Shown piece after piece: positions 37,267 through 47,009 of a stretch of 64,000 bases of DNA; the first letter of the stretch is position 1; the number at the start of each line of letters is the position of its first letter. Made by a program: the position numbers and the translations under genes. The notes under the pieces are model-generated. The model was given only the letters and a program-made list of their open reading frames with translations. It searched no databases and was not told where the DNA came from. This DNA is from Chryseobacterium indologenes (GTDB taxonomy: Bacteria; Bacteroidota; Bacteroidia; Flavobacteriales; Weeksellaceae): contig CP065590.1 in the NCBI GenBank assembly GCA_016025055.1, forward strand, positions 3,100,001 through 3,164,000, written 5' to 3'.

Positions 37267-38403
37267 ATGAAAAGAAATATACATAAAAATTTGCTTGGCT
37301 TGCTAAGGTCTAAAGGGATTTTAGCAATATCAGGCGGATTATTGCTTATGTCTTGTGGTGCTCAGATGGGAGGGTATAGCGAGACAGATGGGGTATATTA
37401 TGACCCCAACAAGGATACGCTGCCCGAAGGAGTAATCATTAATGGTGGCGGAAACAGAGTAGGCGAATATTACGACTACTATCAGGATTCTAATATAATC
37501 CAGAATGCACAAACAAATTCAAGAGAACAACAAAATAAATATAATGAATGGGGAGGAACTGATCTGGGCTGGAGCGGAAATGCAACAGACTCTGATTGGG
37601 GCTTATATGCTGGATCTCAAACCAATTATTACGACAATTCATGGGGATGGGGATCTCCATGGGGCTGGTATGGCGGTTATAGCCCATACTGGGGTATGAA
37701 CCGCGGCTGGGGCTGGGGTCTTGGCATGTCCTGGGGTTGGGGCGGATCATTCGGCTGGGGCTGGGGAGGCTCTTTCGGATGGGGAAGCCCGTACTGGGGA
37801 TATTCTCCTTATTGGGGTGGATATTATGATCCGTTCTGGGGAGGATACTACGGTAACCCATATTGGGGATATGGTGGCGGTTATTGGGGTCACAATTACT
37901 ACAACAGACCCTATCACATGAGAAGTGGATCTACAGGAGGTTTTGTTGGAAATCCGGGTATCGGTAGTGCAGTGTATAGAACGAATACTGCCAATACAGG
38001 TTCCGGATTCAGAAACGGAAATAATAATAGCGGTGGTTTCAGAGATGGTAGCTCAGGAGGATTCAGAAACGGAAATTCAGGAGGATTCAGAGATGGAAAT
38101 TCCGGAGGTTTCAGAGATGGAAATTCCGGCGGATTCAGACAAGGAAACTCTGGTGGCTTCAGAGACGGTAATTCCGGAGGTTTCAGACAAGGAAACTCGG
38201 GAGGATTCCGTAATTCTGTACCGCAATCAAGACCGGATTATAATTATCAGCAGCCAAGAAACAACGGCGGGTTCAGATCTATGGATTCCGGTGGTTTCAG
38301 ATCCGGTAGCGGCTTCGGCGGTGGCGGAGGCGGCGGCTTCAGAGGTGGCTCCGGTGGTGGAGGCGGTGGCTTCAGATCAGGTGGTAGCGGTGGCTTCAGA
38401 TAA
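37267..38403 (+). CDS. Gly/Trp-rich repeat lipoprotein
   Basis: The 378-residue protein has a lipoprotein signal ending LLLMSCGAQ. A central region is dominated by Trp, Gly, Tyr and Ser (residues about 115-225). Then come eight 8-residue repeats of the form GGFRDGNS (DNA 38032-38214) and a Gly/Arg/Phe tail. I know of no enzymatic domain. The composition suggests a low-complexity, surface-exposed structural protein. The OmpP1/FadL-type gene follows after 29 bases, so the two may be co-transcribed. Confidence 0.75.
   Translation: MKRNIHKNLLGLLRSKGILAISGGLLLMSCGAQMGGYSETDGVYYDPNKDTLPEGVIINGGGNRVGEYYDYYQDSNIIQNAQTNSREQQNKYNEWGGTDLGWSGNATDSDWGLYAGSQTNYYDNSWGWGSPWGWYGGYSPYWGMNRGWGWGLGMSWGWGGSFGWGWGGSFGWGSPYWGYSPYWGGYYDPFWGGYYGNPYWGYGGGYWGHNYYNRPYHMRSGSTGGFVGNPGIGSAVYRTNTANTGSGFRNGNNNSGGFRDGSSGGFRNGNSGGFRDGNSGGFRDGNSGGFRQGNSGGFRDGNSGGFRQGNSGGFRNSVPQSRPDYNYQQPRNNGGFRSMDSGGFRSGSGFGGGGGGGFRGGSGGGGGGFRSGGSGGFR
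38032..38214 (+). repeat. 24-bp coding tandem repeat
   Basis: Eight in-frame 24-base units encode GGFR-[DNQ]-G-[NS]-S variants within the lipoprotein gene. The unit length keeps the frame, so copy-number changes would be tolerated. Confidence 0.8.
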
Positions 38404-38432
38404 TATAAAATCTAATAAACTATAAAAAAATA

Positions 38433-39839
38433 ATGTTAAAAAAGTCTTTAGTATTCATGAGTATTTCTGCTGCATTTTTTGCGCAGGCTCAGGATGTCTC
38501 TGTGATAAGAAATACTGTTGAAGTGTACTCGGGTTCTCCTATGGTAGGATCAGCAAAGTTTAATGCGATGGCCGGTGCAAATGGTGCTTTAGGAGGTGAT
38601 GCTAACTCGCTTCTTACCAACCCGGCAGGTTTAGGGGTTGCTATTTCCGGGGAGGTTTCTGGAACTTTATCTATTTCAGGAAACAAAAATAGCAGTTCAT
38701 TAGGTGGGGCTACAGTAGATTATACCAAGACCAAAGGTGATTTGGGGAATGCAGGAGGGGTGATCGCTTTTCCGCTGATGACGGAAACAGCCTGGAAGTT
38801 TATTAATATCGGGATCAATTTTTCAAACCAATCTTTAGATAACGTGATACAATCTCCGGGAAATGCTACTATTACAGCCGACTTACCGGATGGACAAGCT
38901 GCATTAGCCGGACATGCCTACTCAAGATACGGAAACCTTTCGAAAATGAGTTTTGGGGTTGGAGCAAATTACAATCACAATCTCTATATCGGTGCCGGAT
39001 TTAATTTCTTAAGTGCTTCGGTTGATCAATATGATGAATTGGCATTCCGAATGTTGAATAACAACGCTGTTGATTTTTTTAGTAAGCAGGACAGTCCTTA
39101 TTCTGAAAGATCTTCAGGATTTTCAGCTTCATTAGGGGTGATTGGAAAATTAAGCCCTAATTTCAGATTGGGAGCATCCCTTGAAACACCCACTTTCTGG
39201 AATATAGACAGAACGTTTACTTTCTATAATCATCCTACTTATGGTAACGGCTCGGCGGCTGAAAGCAGGAAATATACTTCCCCGCTTAAGGCGACCGTGA
39301 GTGCCGCATTTGTAGCAAACAAAAACTTCTCCTTAAACGTAGATTATACTTTAGGACTTACAAAACCTGATTACAAGGTATATGGAAATCCTGAAAGAGA
39401 ATTGAATGATTTCTTTAAAGACAATTACAAAAATATGTCTGAAGTGAGAGTAGGTGCAGAATACAGACTACAACAGTTCAGACTGAGAGGTGGATATTCA
39501 TATTTGTCTAATCCTGTAGATGCTATTAATATTACAAGATTTGATAACAGTACGGGCATTAAAGGTGATGAAACTTACAACAATCTTATGTTGAGTGACC
39601 GAAACCTTATTTCATTCGGTATCGGGTATGATTTCAAATCATTCTATATTGATGCTTCATACCAGAATATAACTTCCAAATACAATAATCCTTTTATGAG
39701 AGGTGTAGCCGGAAGCAATTTTGATTCAGCATATTATTCAATAGATTCAAAATCTGTGTATGAAAATGATGCGTATGCAGTCAGTAACGTGAAAAACAGT
39801 AGAAATAATTTCTTCCTGACCGTAGGCTGGAAATTCTAA
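38433..39839 (+). CDS. OmpP1/FadL-type outer-membrane protein
   Basis: The 468-residue protein has a signal peptide (LVFMSISAAFFAQAQ) and the family's N-terminal hatch motif (NAMAGANGALGGDANSLLTN, then PAGL). Amphipathic beta strands follow, ending in a terminal Phe (TVGWKF). FadL relatives transport hydrophobic molecules across the outer membrane, but the substrate here is unknown. The last 59 bases of this locus, including the stop codon, are repeated exactly 1,746 bases downstream. Confidence 0.87.
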   Translation: MLKKSLVFMSISAAFFAQAQDVSVIRNTVEVYSGSPMVGSAKFNAMAGANGALGGDANSLLTNPAGLGVAISGEVSGTLSISGNKNSSSLGGATVDYTKTKGDLGNAGGVIAFPLMTETAWKFINIGINFSNQSLDNVIQSPGNATITADLPDGQAALAGHAYSRYGNLSKMSFGVGANYNHNLYIGAGFNFLSASVDQYDELAFRMLNNNAVDFFSKQDSPYSERSSGFSASLGVIGKLSPNFRLGASLETPTFWNIDRTFTFYNHPTYGNGSAAESRKYTSPLKATVSAAFVANKNFSLNVDYTLGLTKPDYKVYGNPERELNDFFKDNYKNMSEVRVGAEYRLQQFRLRGGYSYLSNPVDAINITRFDNSTGIKGDETYNNLMLSDRNLISFGIGYDFKSFYIDASYQNITSKYNNPFMRGVAGSNFDSAYYSIDSKSVYENDAYAVSNVKNSRNNFFLTVGWKF

Positions 39840-39865
39840 ATTTTACTTATAATATCAAAATAAAG
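39807..39865 (+). repeat. 59-bp direct repeat, left copy
   Basis: This stretch covers the last 11 codons of the OmpP1 gene (NFFLTVGWKF plus stop) and 26 bases beyond. It is identical to 41553-41611. Confidence 0.95.
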
Positions 39866-39885
39866 CTCCGATCTCGGAGCTTTTT
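39862..39885 (+). terminator. terminator after the OmpP1-type gene
   Basis: AAAGCTCCGA (39862-39871) pairs with TCGGAGCTTT (39874-39883) and a T-run follows. Confidence 0.88.
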
Positions 39886-40282
39886 GTTTGTTTATGAATT
39901 TATACAGTTAGTTAGCAAAAATATTAATTCATCATTTTGCAATGACGAATATTTTAAATCATTTTTAGAATAAATTTTATATATAAAATGATTTAACAAT
40001 GAGATATTTAAACTTTTATTCAGATGGTTCAGTTTTTTCTCTAGTATTGTATACTTTCTTTGCTTTACAGATAATAGAAGATATAAAAATCCTTCTAAAT
40101 AAGATTGTGTCTTCTGCTTAATAAGGATATCAGAGTCGTTATAGGAAATACAACTTTATTTAAAAAGGAAAATTGCTTCCAATGTATTCCTAGAGATTGG
40201 TAATTTTTTAATTGTATTTCCAACTGCCATATAAAGTACTTGTCATCTGGTTGTGCAGAGAGAAAAATCATACTATTAAATT
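39886..40282. other. AT-rich gene-free stretch inside the direct-repeat cassette
   Basis: No convincing gene is seen. A 40-codon frame at 39999-40121 (MRYLNFYSDG at its start, then a hydrophobic stretch) is the only one starting with ATG of note, with no support beyond being open. The base composition is visibly more AT-rich than the flanking genes. Confidence 0.45.
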
Positions 40283-41104
40283 TTATTTTAATAAATCAAT
40301 TTCAATGATATTATTATCTTTTAAAACTATTTCTTTTCGTTCTGATTCTAAATTTTTTATTATTTGTGAAGGAGTAATTATATTTCCGGATTGATCAGTA
40401 TAACTAACTAATTTTCCTTCATTAAATAATTGTCTTATATCTTTAATAGGATCTTCTCTATATTCTTTAAATAATTTTATATATTTTTTTTGATCGATTT
40501 CTATGGTTTTTTTTGATTGGTTTACTTCAGGATAGATAAAATCTTCTGATAATGATTTAATTCCCTTTAGTGCAAATGAGTGGCTTTTTGTCTCATCCTC
40601 TATTTTCAAAATTAAGCCTGGAAGTCCATGAAATTTGTATGGCCCATCTTGAATTGGCACTTGTGGGGTGAACCATGCTATCCATTTCCTACCTGCAAAA
40701 TCGAGAGTTGCTTTTTGTACTTCAAAGTTTTCTAGCTTTTCTTTTTCCTTCAAAATTTGCCATTTTTGTACTCTATCATCTGAAATTTTATATTTTTCAA
40801 TATAAAATTTTGTAAAAAGAAAGACTTTGTAATCAGGATAAGTTTTAATGATGCGTTGATCAATTTTACCTTCAATGGGCATTGTCATTTTTCCTGATTT
40901 TGCATCTTCAATCATTATAGAATCATTAACAAAAGAGCTGCGGCTATAATATACTGAACCTTTTGGAGAAGTATCCAAATACATTATTTCCATATTTATA
41001 TCTGAGCAATTTGTTGAATCCGGTATAAAATGATACTCATAAATAAATCTTTTATTTTGAGCATTAAGACTTAAGATTAAAAAAAGTAAAATAAATTTCA
41101 TCAT
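40283..41104 (-). CDS. GLPGLI-family secreted protein
   Basis: The 273-residue protein has a signal peptide (MMKFILLFLILSLNAQ) and the defining motif in KFHGLPGLILKIED, preceded by the conserved GRKWIAWFTPQVPIQDGPYK. The molecular function of the family is not known; it is confined to Bacteroidetes and often multicopy. The gene is more AT-rich than its neighbours and lies inside the region bounded by 59-bp direct repeats. A candidate double-glycine peptide gene lies upstream on the same strand. Confidence 0.88.
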   Translation of the reverse strand: MMKFILLFLILSLNAQNKRFIYEYHFIPDSTNCSDINMEIMYLDTSPKGSVYYSRSSFVNDSIMIEDAKSGKMTMPIEGKIDQRIIKTYPDYKVFLFTKFYIEKYKISDDRVQKWQILKEKEKLENFEVQKATLDFAGRKWIAWFTPQVPIQDGPYKFHGLPGLILKIEDETKSHSFALKGIKSLSEDFIYPEVNQSKKTIEIDQKKYIKLFKEYREDPIKDIRQLFNEGKLVSYTDQSGNIITPSQIIKNLESERKEIVLKDNNIIEIDLLK

Positions 41105-41243
41105 TATTGTCGCTTCTTTAATAAATTAAAGAGGGAGATTTGTCATCCCACTCCATCTAATTTTCTTTAACAAGGAGCCGGTCAAGCTCCGGTTACATCC
41201 TCAAGCTGGAATAGCATTTATTCATGTACTACAATCATTTCCA

Positions 41244-41381
41244 TTACAACACATATAACTCCTTCTTCATTACCGGTTCCTGGAGATGTAGGAGGGCTCC
41301 ACCAAAAATATTTCCTAACTCAACTCTGGATAGAGGTTTTGAACCTTGTAGGTGTTCCTGTTTCAGTTTAATTTTTTGCAT
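41244..41381 (-). CDS. candidate double-glycine leader peptide
   Basis: ATG at 41381 opens a 45-codon frame with the leader pattern LSRVELGNIFGG at residues 17-28. It matches the classic positions of exported peptide precursors: Leu -12, Glu -8, Leu -7, Ile -4, Gly-Gly -2/-1. The residues after GG (ALLHLQEP...) look arbitrary. A one-base shift just after GG would give a different, more plausible core starting SPPTSPGTGNEEG and ending at 41218. Given the other indels here, that reading deserves testing. It is followed on the same strand by the GLPGLI gene. Confidence 0.45.
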   Translation of the reverse strand: MQKIKLKQEHLQGSKPLSRVELGNIFGGALLHLQEPVMKKELYVL

Positions 41382-41552
41382 GCTTTTTGAATTTTAAATT
41401 TGGAATTTATGTTATTATAGCTTTTTAAAAGTATTAATAATAATTCAAAATGTAAAGAAATGTTTTGTTGTTTTTTTAGAATAAAAAGTATTTAAACTAT
41501 TGATAAGTAGAATATTGATTTTTTTTCTTAAAGGTAAAAAAACAAAAGAAAC

Positions 41553-41611
41553 AATTTCTTCCTGACCGTAGGCTGGAAATTCTAAATTTTACTTATAATA
41601 TCAAAATAAAG
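41553..41611 (+). repeat. 59-bp direct repeat, right copy
   Basis: The sequence is identical to 39807-39865. The similarity continues imperfectly upstream to about 41535, where the bases still read KNKRN-NFFLTVGWKF against KNSRN-NFFLTVGWKF in the intact gene. This copy is thus a displaced 3' end of the OmpP1-type gene. Confidence 0.95.
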
Positions 41612-41640
41612 AGGCTGCCTTTTGAGACAGCCTCTTTATT
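41605..41640. terminator. terminator of the susCD genes
   Basis: AATAAAGAGGCTG (41605-41617) pairs with CAGCCTCTTTATT (41628-41640). A and T tracts flank the stem on both sides. It ends the minus-strand SusD gene. Confidence 0.88.
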
Positions 41641-41651
41641 TTTTGTAAGAG

Positions 41652-43304
41652 TTAATCCGGATTCTGCACCAGGTTCGGTTGGATCTGGATCTGTTGTTCC
41701 GGAATATATTCTATAATTCTATTGTTTGTGTAAGGAACGGTGTAGAATGGATTATTTCCATTCAGGTGAGTTCCGGGATAATTTCTGTTGAGATCTAATT
41801 TATTCCTGAAAATATCATATTTACGTTGAGCTTCAAAGGCCATTTCAAGTCTTCTTTCTTCCAGGACTATGTCTAAGGCGGTCTGGCCTGCCGGAAGAGA
41901 AGTGTAGGCAGGAATTCCTGCTCTGGTTCTGATGATATTGACATCAGCCAATGCAGAAGTCGTTACTCCTTTTTTGGCCAATGCCTCCGCTCTGTTCAGG
42001 TACATCTCTGCCAATCTTAAAATAACCGGCGACCATAATTGTGGAATACCTTCCTGTAATGAGCACTTTAAAATATAGAATTTAGGATATCCATTCCTCT
42101 TATCCATATCATTATCCAAATTGACATAGACTTTGGTATTACCCGAGTTCATAAAATAATAATTTGTCTTATTAGGGAGTACTTCCGGATAGATCTGATA
42201 ATTCACATTATTCATGCTGAAATAGGTATTACCGCCTTGCTGAAAGGTCTTCTGGAAACTATAATTATAAGTTATTCCTCCAGAAGCGTTGGTTCCCTGT
42301 TGTACCCAATAAGCAACGGGTGTCAAAGGGGTAGTGTATTTGGGAGAGATAAATTTCAACCTTGCATCCTGAGGATTTTTGTTGATGAGATCAAGATAAG
42401 AAGAAGATGCATACATCTCTCCCCAGCCTACATTTTGAATAGTGGCATACATTGATCCTATGGTATACCATCCGTCGCTGTAATCGCCATCCCTGTTGTA
42501 TTTAAACGCGAAGATCGTTTCTTTGTTGGTTTCCGGTGTTTTGGTCGCATAAGAAGGAAGTTCAGCATTAGATAATAATGAGTACTTCCCTGAATTAATC
42601 ACCTTATCTGCATATTCAATGGCTTTATCATTATTTTCCATATAAAGATATACGCGGGAAAGCAGTGCCTGAGCGGCCCGTTTAGAGGCATAAATATTGT
42701 CTTTATTGATTGTCATGAGTTGTTCTGCTTTTTGCAGGTCATTGACTATCTGATCGTAAATCTGCCCAACTGTTGCCCTTGGTGGCAAATCGTTCACGTC
42801 ATCAGAAGTTTTCAGCGGTACTCCCGGATTGCCGGTTCCCTGATTGTAAGGTTTGCCAAATACATTGACCAGGGAGAAGTATACATAAGCCCTCAGGAAA
42901 TAATTCTCTCCGATCAATTGATCCGTTGTGGCATCTTTTCCTTCAGAAGTTTTTAAAATTACCCTGTTGCACCCAATAATTGACTTATAGCCTGCATTCC
43001 ATATGACATTGGAGCGCCCGTTATTTTTAATACTTCTGTAATTATAATAATAGAAAAACTGATCGGTGGTCGTTCCGCTGATATCGATATTATCTCCGCC
43101 ATACTCACCAATTCTGTAAAGATTATTGAAAAAGCCTCCTCCGGATGCATCTCCCTTCAAAAGGGCGTAATTTCCAAGGGTAATGGTTTGTAAGCCTGTA
43201 GGATCGGTCAGTATGACTTCGGATTCCCGAGAATCATAAGGTGAGAGATCTGTACTACAAGATGTTATAGTTAATAATAGTAATGGTAAGAATATTTTTT
43301 TCAT
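41652..43304 (-). CDS. SusD/RagB-family nutrient-binding lipoprotein
   Basis: The 550-residue surface lipoprotein (signal LLLLTITSCSTD) has the SusD helical TPR-like fold. Visible segments are NVIWNAGYKSIIGCNRVI, FLRAYVYFSLVNVFG, AAQALLSRVYLYMENNDKAI and the C-terminal RLAEMYLNRAEALAKKG with EERRLEMAFEAQRKYDIFR. It caps the SusC channel encoded 12 bases upstream. The ligand (glycan, peptide or other) cannot be told, since no degradative enzymes are adjacent. Confidence 0.93.
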   Translation of the reverse strand: MKKIFLPLLLLTITSCSTDLSPYDSRESEVILTDPTGLQTITLGNYALLKGDASGGGFFNNLYRIGEYGGDNIDISGTTTDQFFYYYNYRSIKNNGRSNVIWNAGYKSIIGCNRVILKTSEGKDATTDQLIGENYFLRAYVYFSLVNVFGKPYNQGTGNPGVPLKTSDDVNDLPPRATVGQIYDQIVNDLQKAEQLMTINKDNIYASKRAAQALLSRVYLYMENNDKAIEYADKVINSGKYSLLSNAELPSYATKTPETNKETIFAFKYNRDGDYSDGWYTIGSMYATIQNVGWGEMYASSSYLDLINKNPQDARLKFISPKYTTPLTPVAYWVQQGTNASGGITYNYSFQKTFQQGGNTYFSMNNVNYQIYPEVLPNKTNYYFMNSGNTKVYVNLDNDMDKRNGYPKFYILKCSLQEGIPQLWSPVILRLAEMYLNRAEALAKKGVTTSALADVNIIRTRAGIPAYTSLPAGQTALDIVLEERRLEMAFEAQRKYDIFRNKLDLNRNYPGTHLNGNNPFYTVPYTNNRIIEYIPEQQIQIQPNLVQNPD

Positions 43305-43316
43305 GATTTTTACATT

Positions 43317-46075
43317 TTAAAAAGAAAAGTTAAGGCCTAAAGAAAATCTTCTCGGAATAGGATAAATTGCTCCCGCATTTCCCGAATACGGATTGCCATC
43401 CCGTTTATCTGCATCAGAAGGACCCACTTCCGGATCGACCCCTGAGAACTTGGTAATTGTAAATAGATTTTCTCCCATGACATATATACTTAAAGACCGG
43501 ACATGGAGCTTTTCCGTTAAAGACTGAGGAAAATTATATCCGAGCCTCAAAGATCTAAGCTTGACATAGCTGGCGTCTTCCAAGTACCGGGAAGAAGGTT
43601 TATTTGTCAACGTATTGTTGTTAAAAATGGGAAGCGGATGTGTGGCTACATCTCCAGGTTTTTCCCATCTGTTCCAGTCATTTTTTAATACCATCTGGTT
43701 GTAATACGGATAAGCACCATCCGAATCAAATAATTCCCTGTATGAGTTATAAATCTGTCCTCCCTGTGAGAAGTAGACATTAGCGTTAAGGTAAAAGTTA
43801 TTGATGCTCAGATTTGTAGTGAAAGACCCGTAATAATCCGGTGTAGCTGCGCCTACAATCTGTAAGGTTGCCTGATTGTAATTGGAGGTAATGCTTTTGC
43901 TGCCGTCAGCATTTACGACTTCCCATTGCGCTGCACCGTTGTCGGGATTTACGCCCATCCATTTTCTCATATAGAAAGAAGTGACATCATTGCCTGCGAT
44001 TGCCACCTGGTTATTAGACAACAGCTGTATACTGTTATTTATGGTTGACAGGACTCTGTTTTTGTAGGTACTTACATTAAAACCTACATCCCAGTTGACG
44101 CTTTGGGATTTAATAAGGGCATAATTGAAATTAAATTCCCATCCTTCATTCTTTACATCTCCCACATTCAGATATTGTCTGTCAACCCCGGTTAATGAAG
44201 GAAGGGTAACCAGCACCAATAAGTTTCTGGTTTTATTATTGAAATAATCCACATTGATACTTAATCTGTTATTAAAAGCTCTGATATCCGTACCAATATT
44301 ATTCTGATAAATAGATTCCCAGGTGAGATCCTTATTACCCAGTTGATTCCATGTTGCTCCGATTTGCCCGTTATATATCTGTGTTAAAGCATACAGGTCC
44401 TGCCATCCGTAATTGGGGCTGGGCGTATTTCCTACAAGTCCTCTGCTTGCCCTGAGCTTCCACTCGTTAATTTGCTTTACCTGGAAAAAGTTTTCTTTGT
44501 GAATATTCCATCCCAGACTATATGAATAAAATAAACCATTTTTCTTACTCGTACCGAATGCAGACGAAGATTCGCTTCTTAAAGATCCCTGGACAAAATA
44601 TTTTTTATCATATACATATTCGGCATTGAATAAAAATGCATTGAAGGCCCTGTCGTATTTTTTTCCAGACGGCTTCTGCCCTGTGATAGCTCCGTTATCG
44701 AAGATTTCTGCTCCCGGAACAATGGCATATACGCCTGCTTTGGATATTTTATACATTCTGTCAGTATATTCGTATGCCGCTAAAGCATTGACATTATGCA
44801 CGCCAAAATCCTTGTCAAACCTCAGCATGTGGTTAAAGAATTTGCTGACATCTTTCACATAAGATTCTGCCAGTCCGCCCTTATTACTGTTTCCTGAGAT
44901 AGATCTGGGATCTGTATAATACATATCATCATAGTTTTTGTATGTGATATTATTAGTAGTGACAAACTTGAGATAATCTGTAAGCTTAATTTCCGCATCA
45001 AAATTTCCGATAAGGTCTAATTGGTTGCTCTTACCGTAATTCCATTGCAGGTCGTACAAGTAATTGCTATAATCTCTCCCATACCATTTTCCGGTATAGG
45101 CATCATCAAGTCTGATAAGATCCCCGTTCTGGTCTCTTGGGTTGTCCCAAGGCATATTGAGGTACATCTGCTCAAGAGAACCCTGCCTGTCTTTTTTTGC
45201 AGTATACGACAGGCTGAGTTTTGGTTTTAAAATTAGCCAGGGTTTTACTGTTTGTTCGTGGTTAATTCTGAAGGACAATCTGTTATAATCATAGTTTTTT
45301 ACCGTTCCGCTTTCGTCATAATAATTCCCCGAAATATAGGTTTTTGAATTTTCAGAGCCTCCTCTGAAGTCTATTGTATAATTTTGCACAGCTCCTGTCT
45401 GGGTGCCGTCTTTCAGCCAGTTGTAGCCGGGATTTCTCAGTTCCCCGGGAATGGTCGGTGCATTTTTTAATGAAGTGAAGTAATCATATAGCTGAGTGCC
45501 ATCCATCAATTTAAAACGCCCGTTACTAAATGTATTAAACGAATTATTTAATGAAATAGTAAGAGAGCTTTTGCCTGAAATTCCGGCTTTTGTGAAAACC
45601 TGCACAATTCCGTTCGCTCCGCGGGAACCATATAGGGCCGTTGAAGTTGCGTCTTTTAAAATATTAATACTTTCAATCTGGTTTGGATCAAGATTAGGTA
45701 CTCCATTCATCATCACACCATCTACAACCCATAAAGCCTGGCTGGGACCATTAATTGTTGAGGTTCCTCTGATTTTCACGCTTGCTGTAGAGCCGGGGCT
45801 GCCGCCTCCCGGCAATATTTGGGCGCCTGCAGCTTTTCCCTGTAAGAGACCTGCAACATCAGGAGTGTTGGAATCTTTGAGCTTTTTGTCTGAAATAACC
45901 GAAACGGCCGCCGTAAGGCTGGATCTTTTTGTGTTTTATATCCGATAACGACGATATCTTCAATTTGTTTCGATTTAAGAGAGTCTTTTTCCTTGGTGTT
46001 CTGTGAATATAGCAATCCGGGTACTGCTATAAAAAAAGGGCCTACTTTTCTGAACAAGTAAGTTTGTTTTTTCAT
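43317..46075 (-). CDS. SusC/RagA-family TonB-dependent receptor, frameshifted
   Basis: This outer-membrane channel energised by TonB works with SusD. The short N-terminal part (signal, then IEDIVVIGYKTQK as TonB box) and the plug plus 22-strand barrel (VDGVMMNGVPNLDPNQIESI in the plug; end RRFSLGLNFSF) are separated by a frame break at the T5 run 45926-45930. One extra A on the coding strand restores 919 residues. The usual N-terminal carboxypeptidase-like domain of SusC proteins is missing. Confidence 0.9.
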
Positions 46076-46230
46076 ATATATGATTTGTTATTTCAGCTAA
46101 TATATGAAAAAAACACACTTTAGTGATTTTAATATGTTAAATGGTGTTAATTAATTGTATTTTTTATATCACTATAGATGGATACACATAAACTAACGGG
46201 ATTTGTTGAGTTGTACTGATATAATCTGAA

Positions 46231-46265
46231 ACAATATACCCTCTAAAATGTAGAGGGTATATTGT
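46231..46265. terminator. terminator of the ZIP transporter gene
   Basis: A perfect 15-bp stem pairs 46231-46245 with 46251-46265 around loop AAATG. T-rich flanks lie on both strands. Confidence 0.88.
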
Positions 46266-46286
46266 TTTATAATTGTTATTATATAT

Positions 46287-47009
46287 CTAATGTGGAACCT
46301 GGGGATGCTGGTGGAAAAGGTGCATTAGTAATGCGAGAGTAACTCCCAGTACAACCAATCCGATCTTTATCCAGTCGATATTGTGATTTTTATTGCTTTC
46401 AAAAATAATCACTGATGAGATGTGGAGGAATATTCCACCCACAATAGCCAGGAAATATGGCTGCAAATCAGGATTAAAATAATTCCCTAATAACATTCCC
46501 ATCGGCGAAGCCAAGGCAAATAAGGCTACGATGAGCAGGGAAGGATACGAAGAACTTTTTGAATCTTTTTTCCCATTGAATAAAAATGCTCCCAGAATGA
46601 ATGATATCGGCAAATTATGAAATACTATTCCCAGCAGATAAGGAGATACTTCATGTTGTTCATTTGCTAAAGGGATTCCTTCAATAAAAGCATGAACAAA
46701 TAAGCCTACCATCAAAGCAACCGGCAGGATATTGTGTTCGTTATGATGGTGGAAGTGTCCGTGTTCAAATCCCTTGGTCAATGCTTCAAGGATCATCTGT
46801 AACAAAACACCTATAATAACGAAAACGCCAAGATTACTGCCTTCCCCTGATGTGTAAACTTGGGGAAAAACTTCATTAAGGCAGATGGTAATCAGAAAGC
46901 CGGCACTTAATATCAATAGATTTTTAGCCAGTTTTTCCTTTTTACCAAAGTGTTTTCCAAGAAAGACTCCTGAAATGACACTTAAAATCAGTAAAAGTAC
47001 TGCTATCAT
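46287..47009 (-). CDS. ZIP-family metal transporter
   Basis: The 240-residue protein has eight predicted helices, a His-rich cytoplasmic loop (HGHFHHHNEH) between helices 3 and 4, and the conserved metal-binding helices 4 and 5 (GLFVHAFIEGIPLA and VFHNLPISFILGAFL). It probably imports Zn or Fe. Its ATG overlaps the stop of the methyltransferase gene (TAATG), indicating translational coupling. Confidence 0.9.
   Translation of the reverse strand: MIAVLLLILSVISGVFLGKHFGKKEKLAKNLLILSAGFLITICLNEVFPQVYTSGEGSNLGVFVIIGVLLQMILEALTKGFEHGHFHHHNEHNILPVALMVGLFVHAFIEGIPLANEQHEVSPYLLGIVFHNLPISFILGAFLFNGKKDSKSSSYPSLLIVALFALASPMGMLLGNYFNPDLQPYFLAIVGGIFLHISSVIIFESNKNHNIDWIKIGLVVLGVTLALLMHLFHQHPQVPH

Noticed and set aside
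38032..38214. CRISPR-like array of 24-base repeats
   Set aside because: The repeats are contiguous, without spacers, and encode in-frame GGFRDGNS units of a lipoprotein.
37505..38425. Acidic or Met-rich overlapping plus-strand frames inside the Gly/Trp lipoprotein gene
   Set aside because: They are alternative frames of a repetitive gene with no signal or domain of their own.
39999..40121. 40-codon hydrophobic frame in the cassette
   Set aside because: It lies in very AT-rich DNA where such frames arise by chance; there is no promoter, terminator or conserved motif.
39866..41552. Insertion sequence between the 59-bp repeats
   Set aside because: No transposase or integrase and no terminal inverted repeats are found, and 59 bp is far longer than a target-site duplication.
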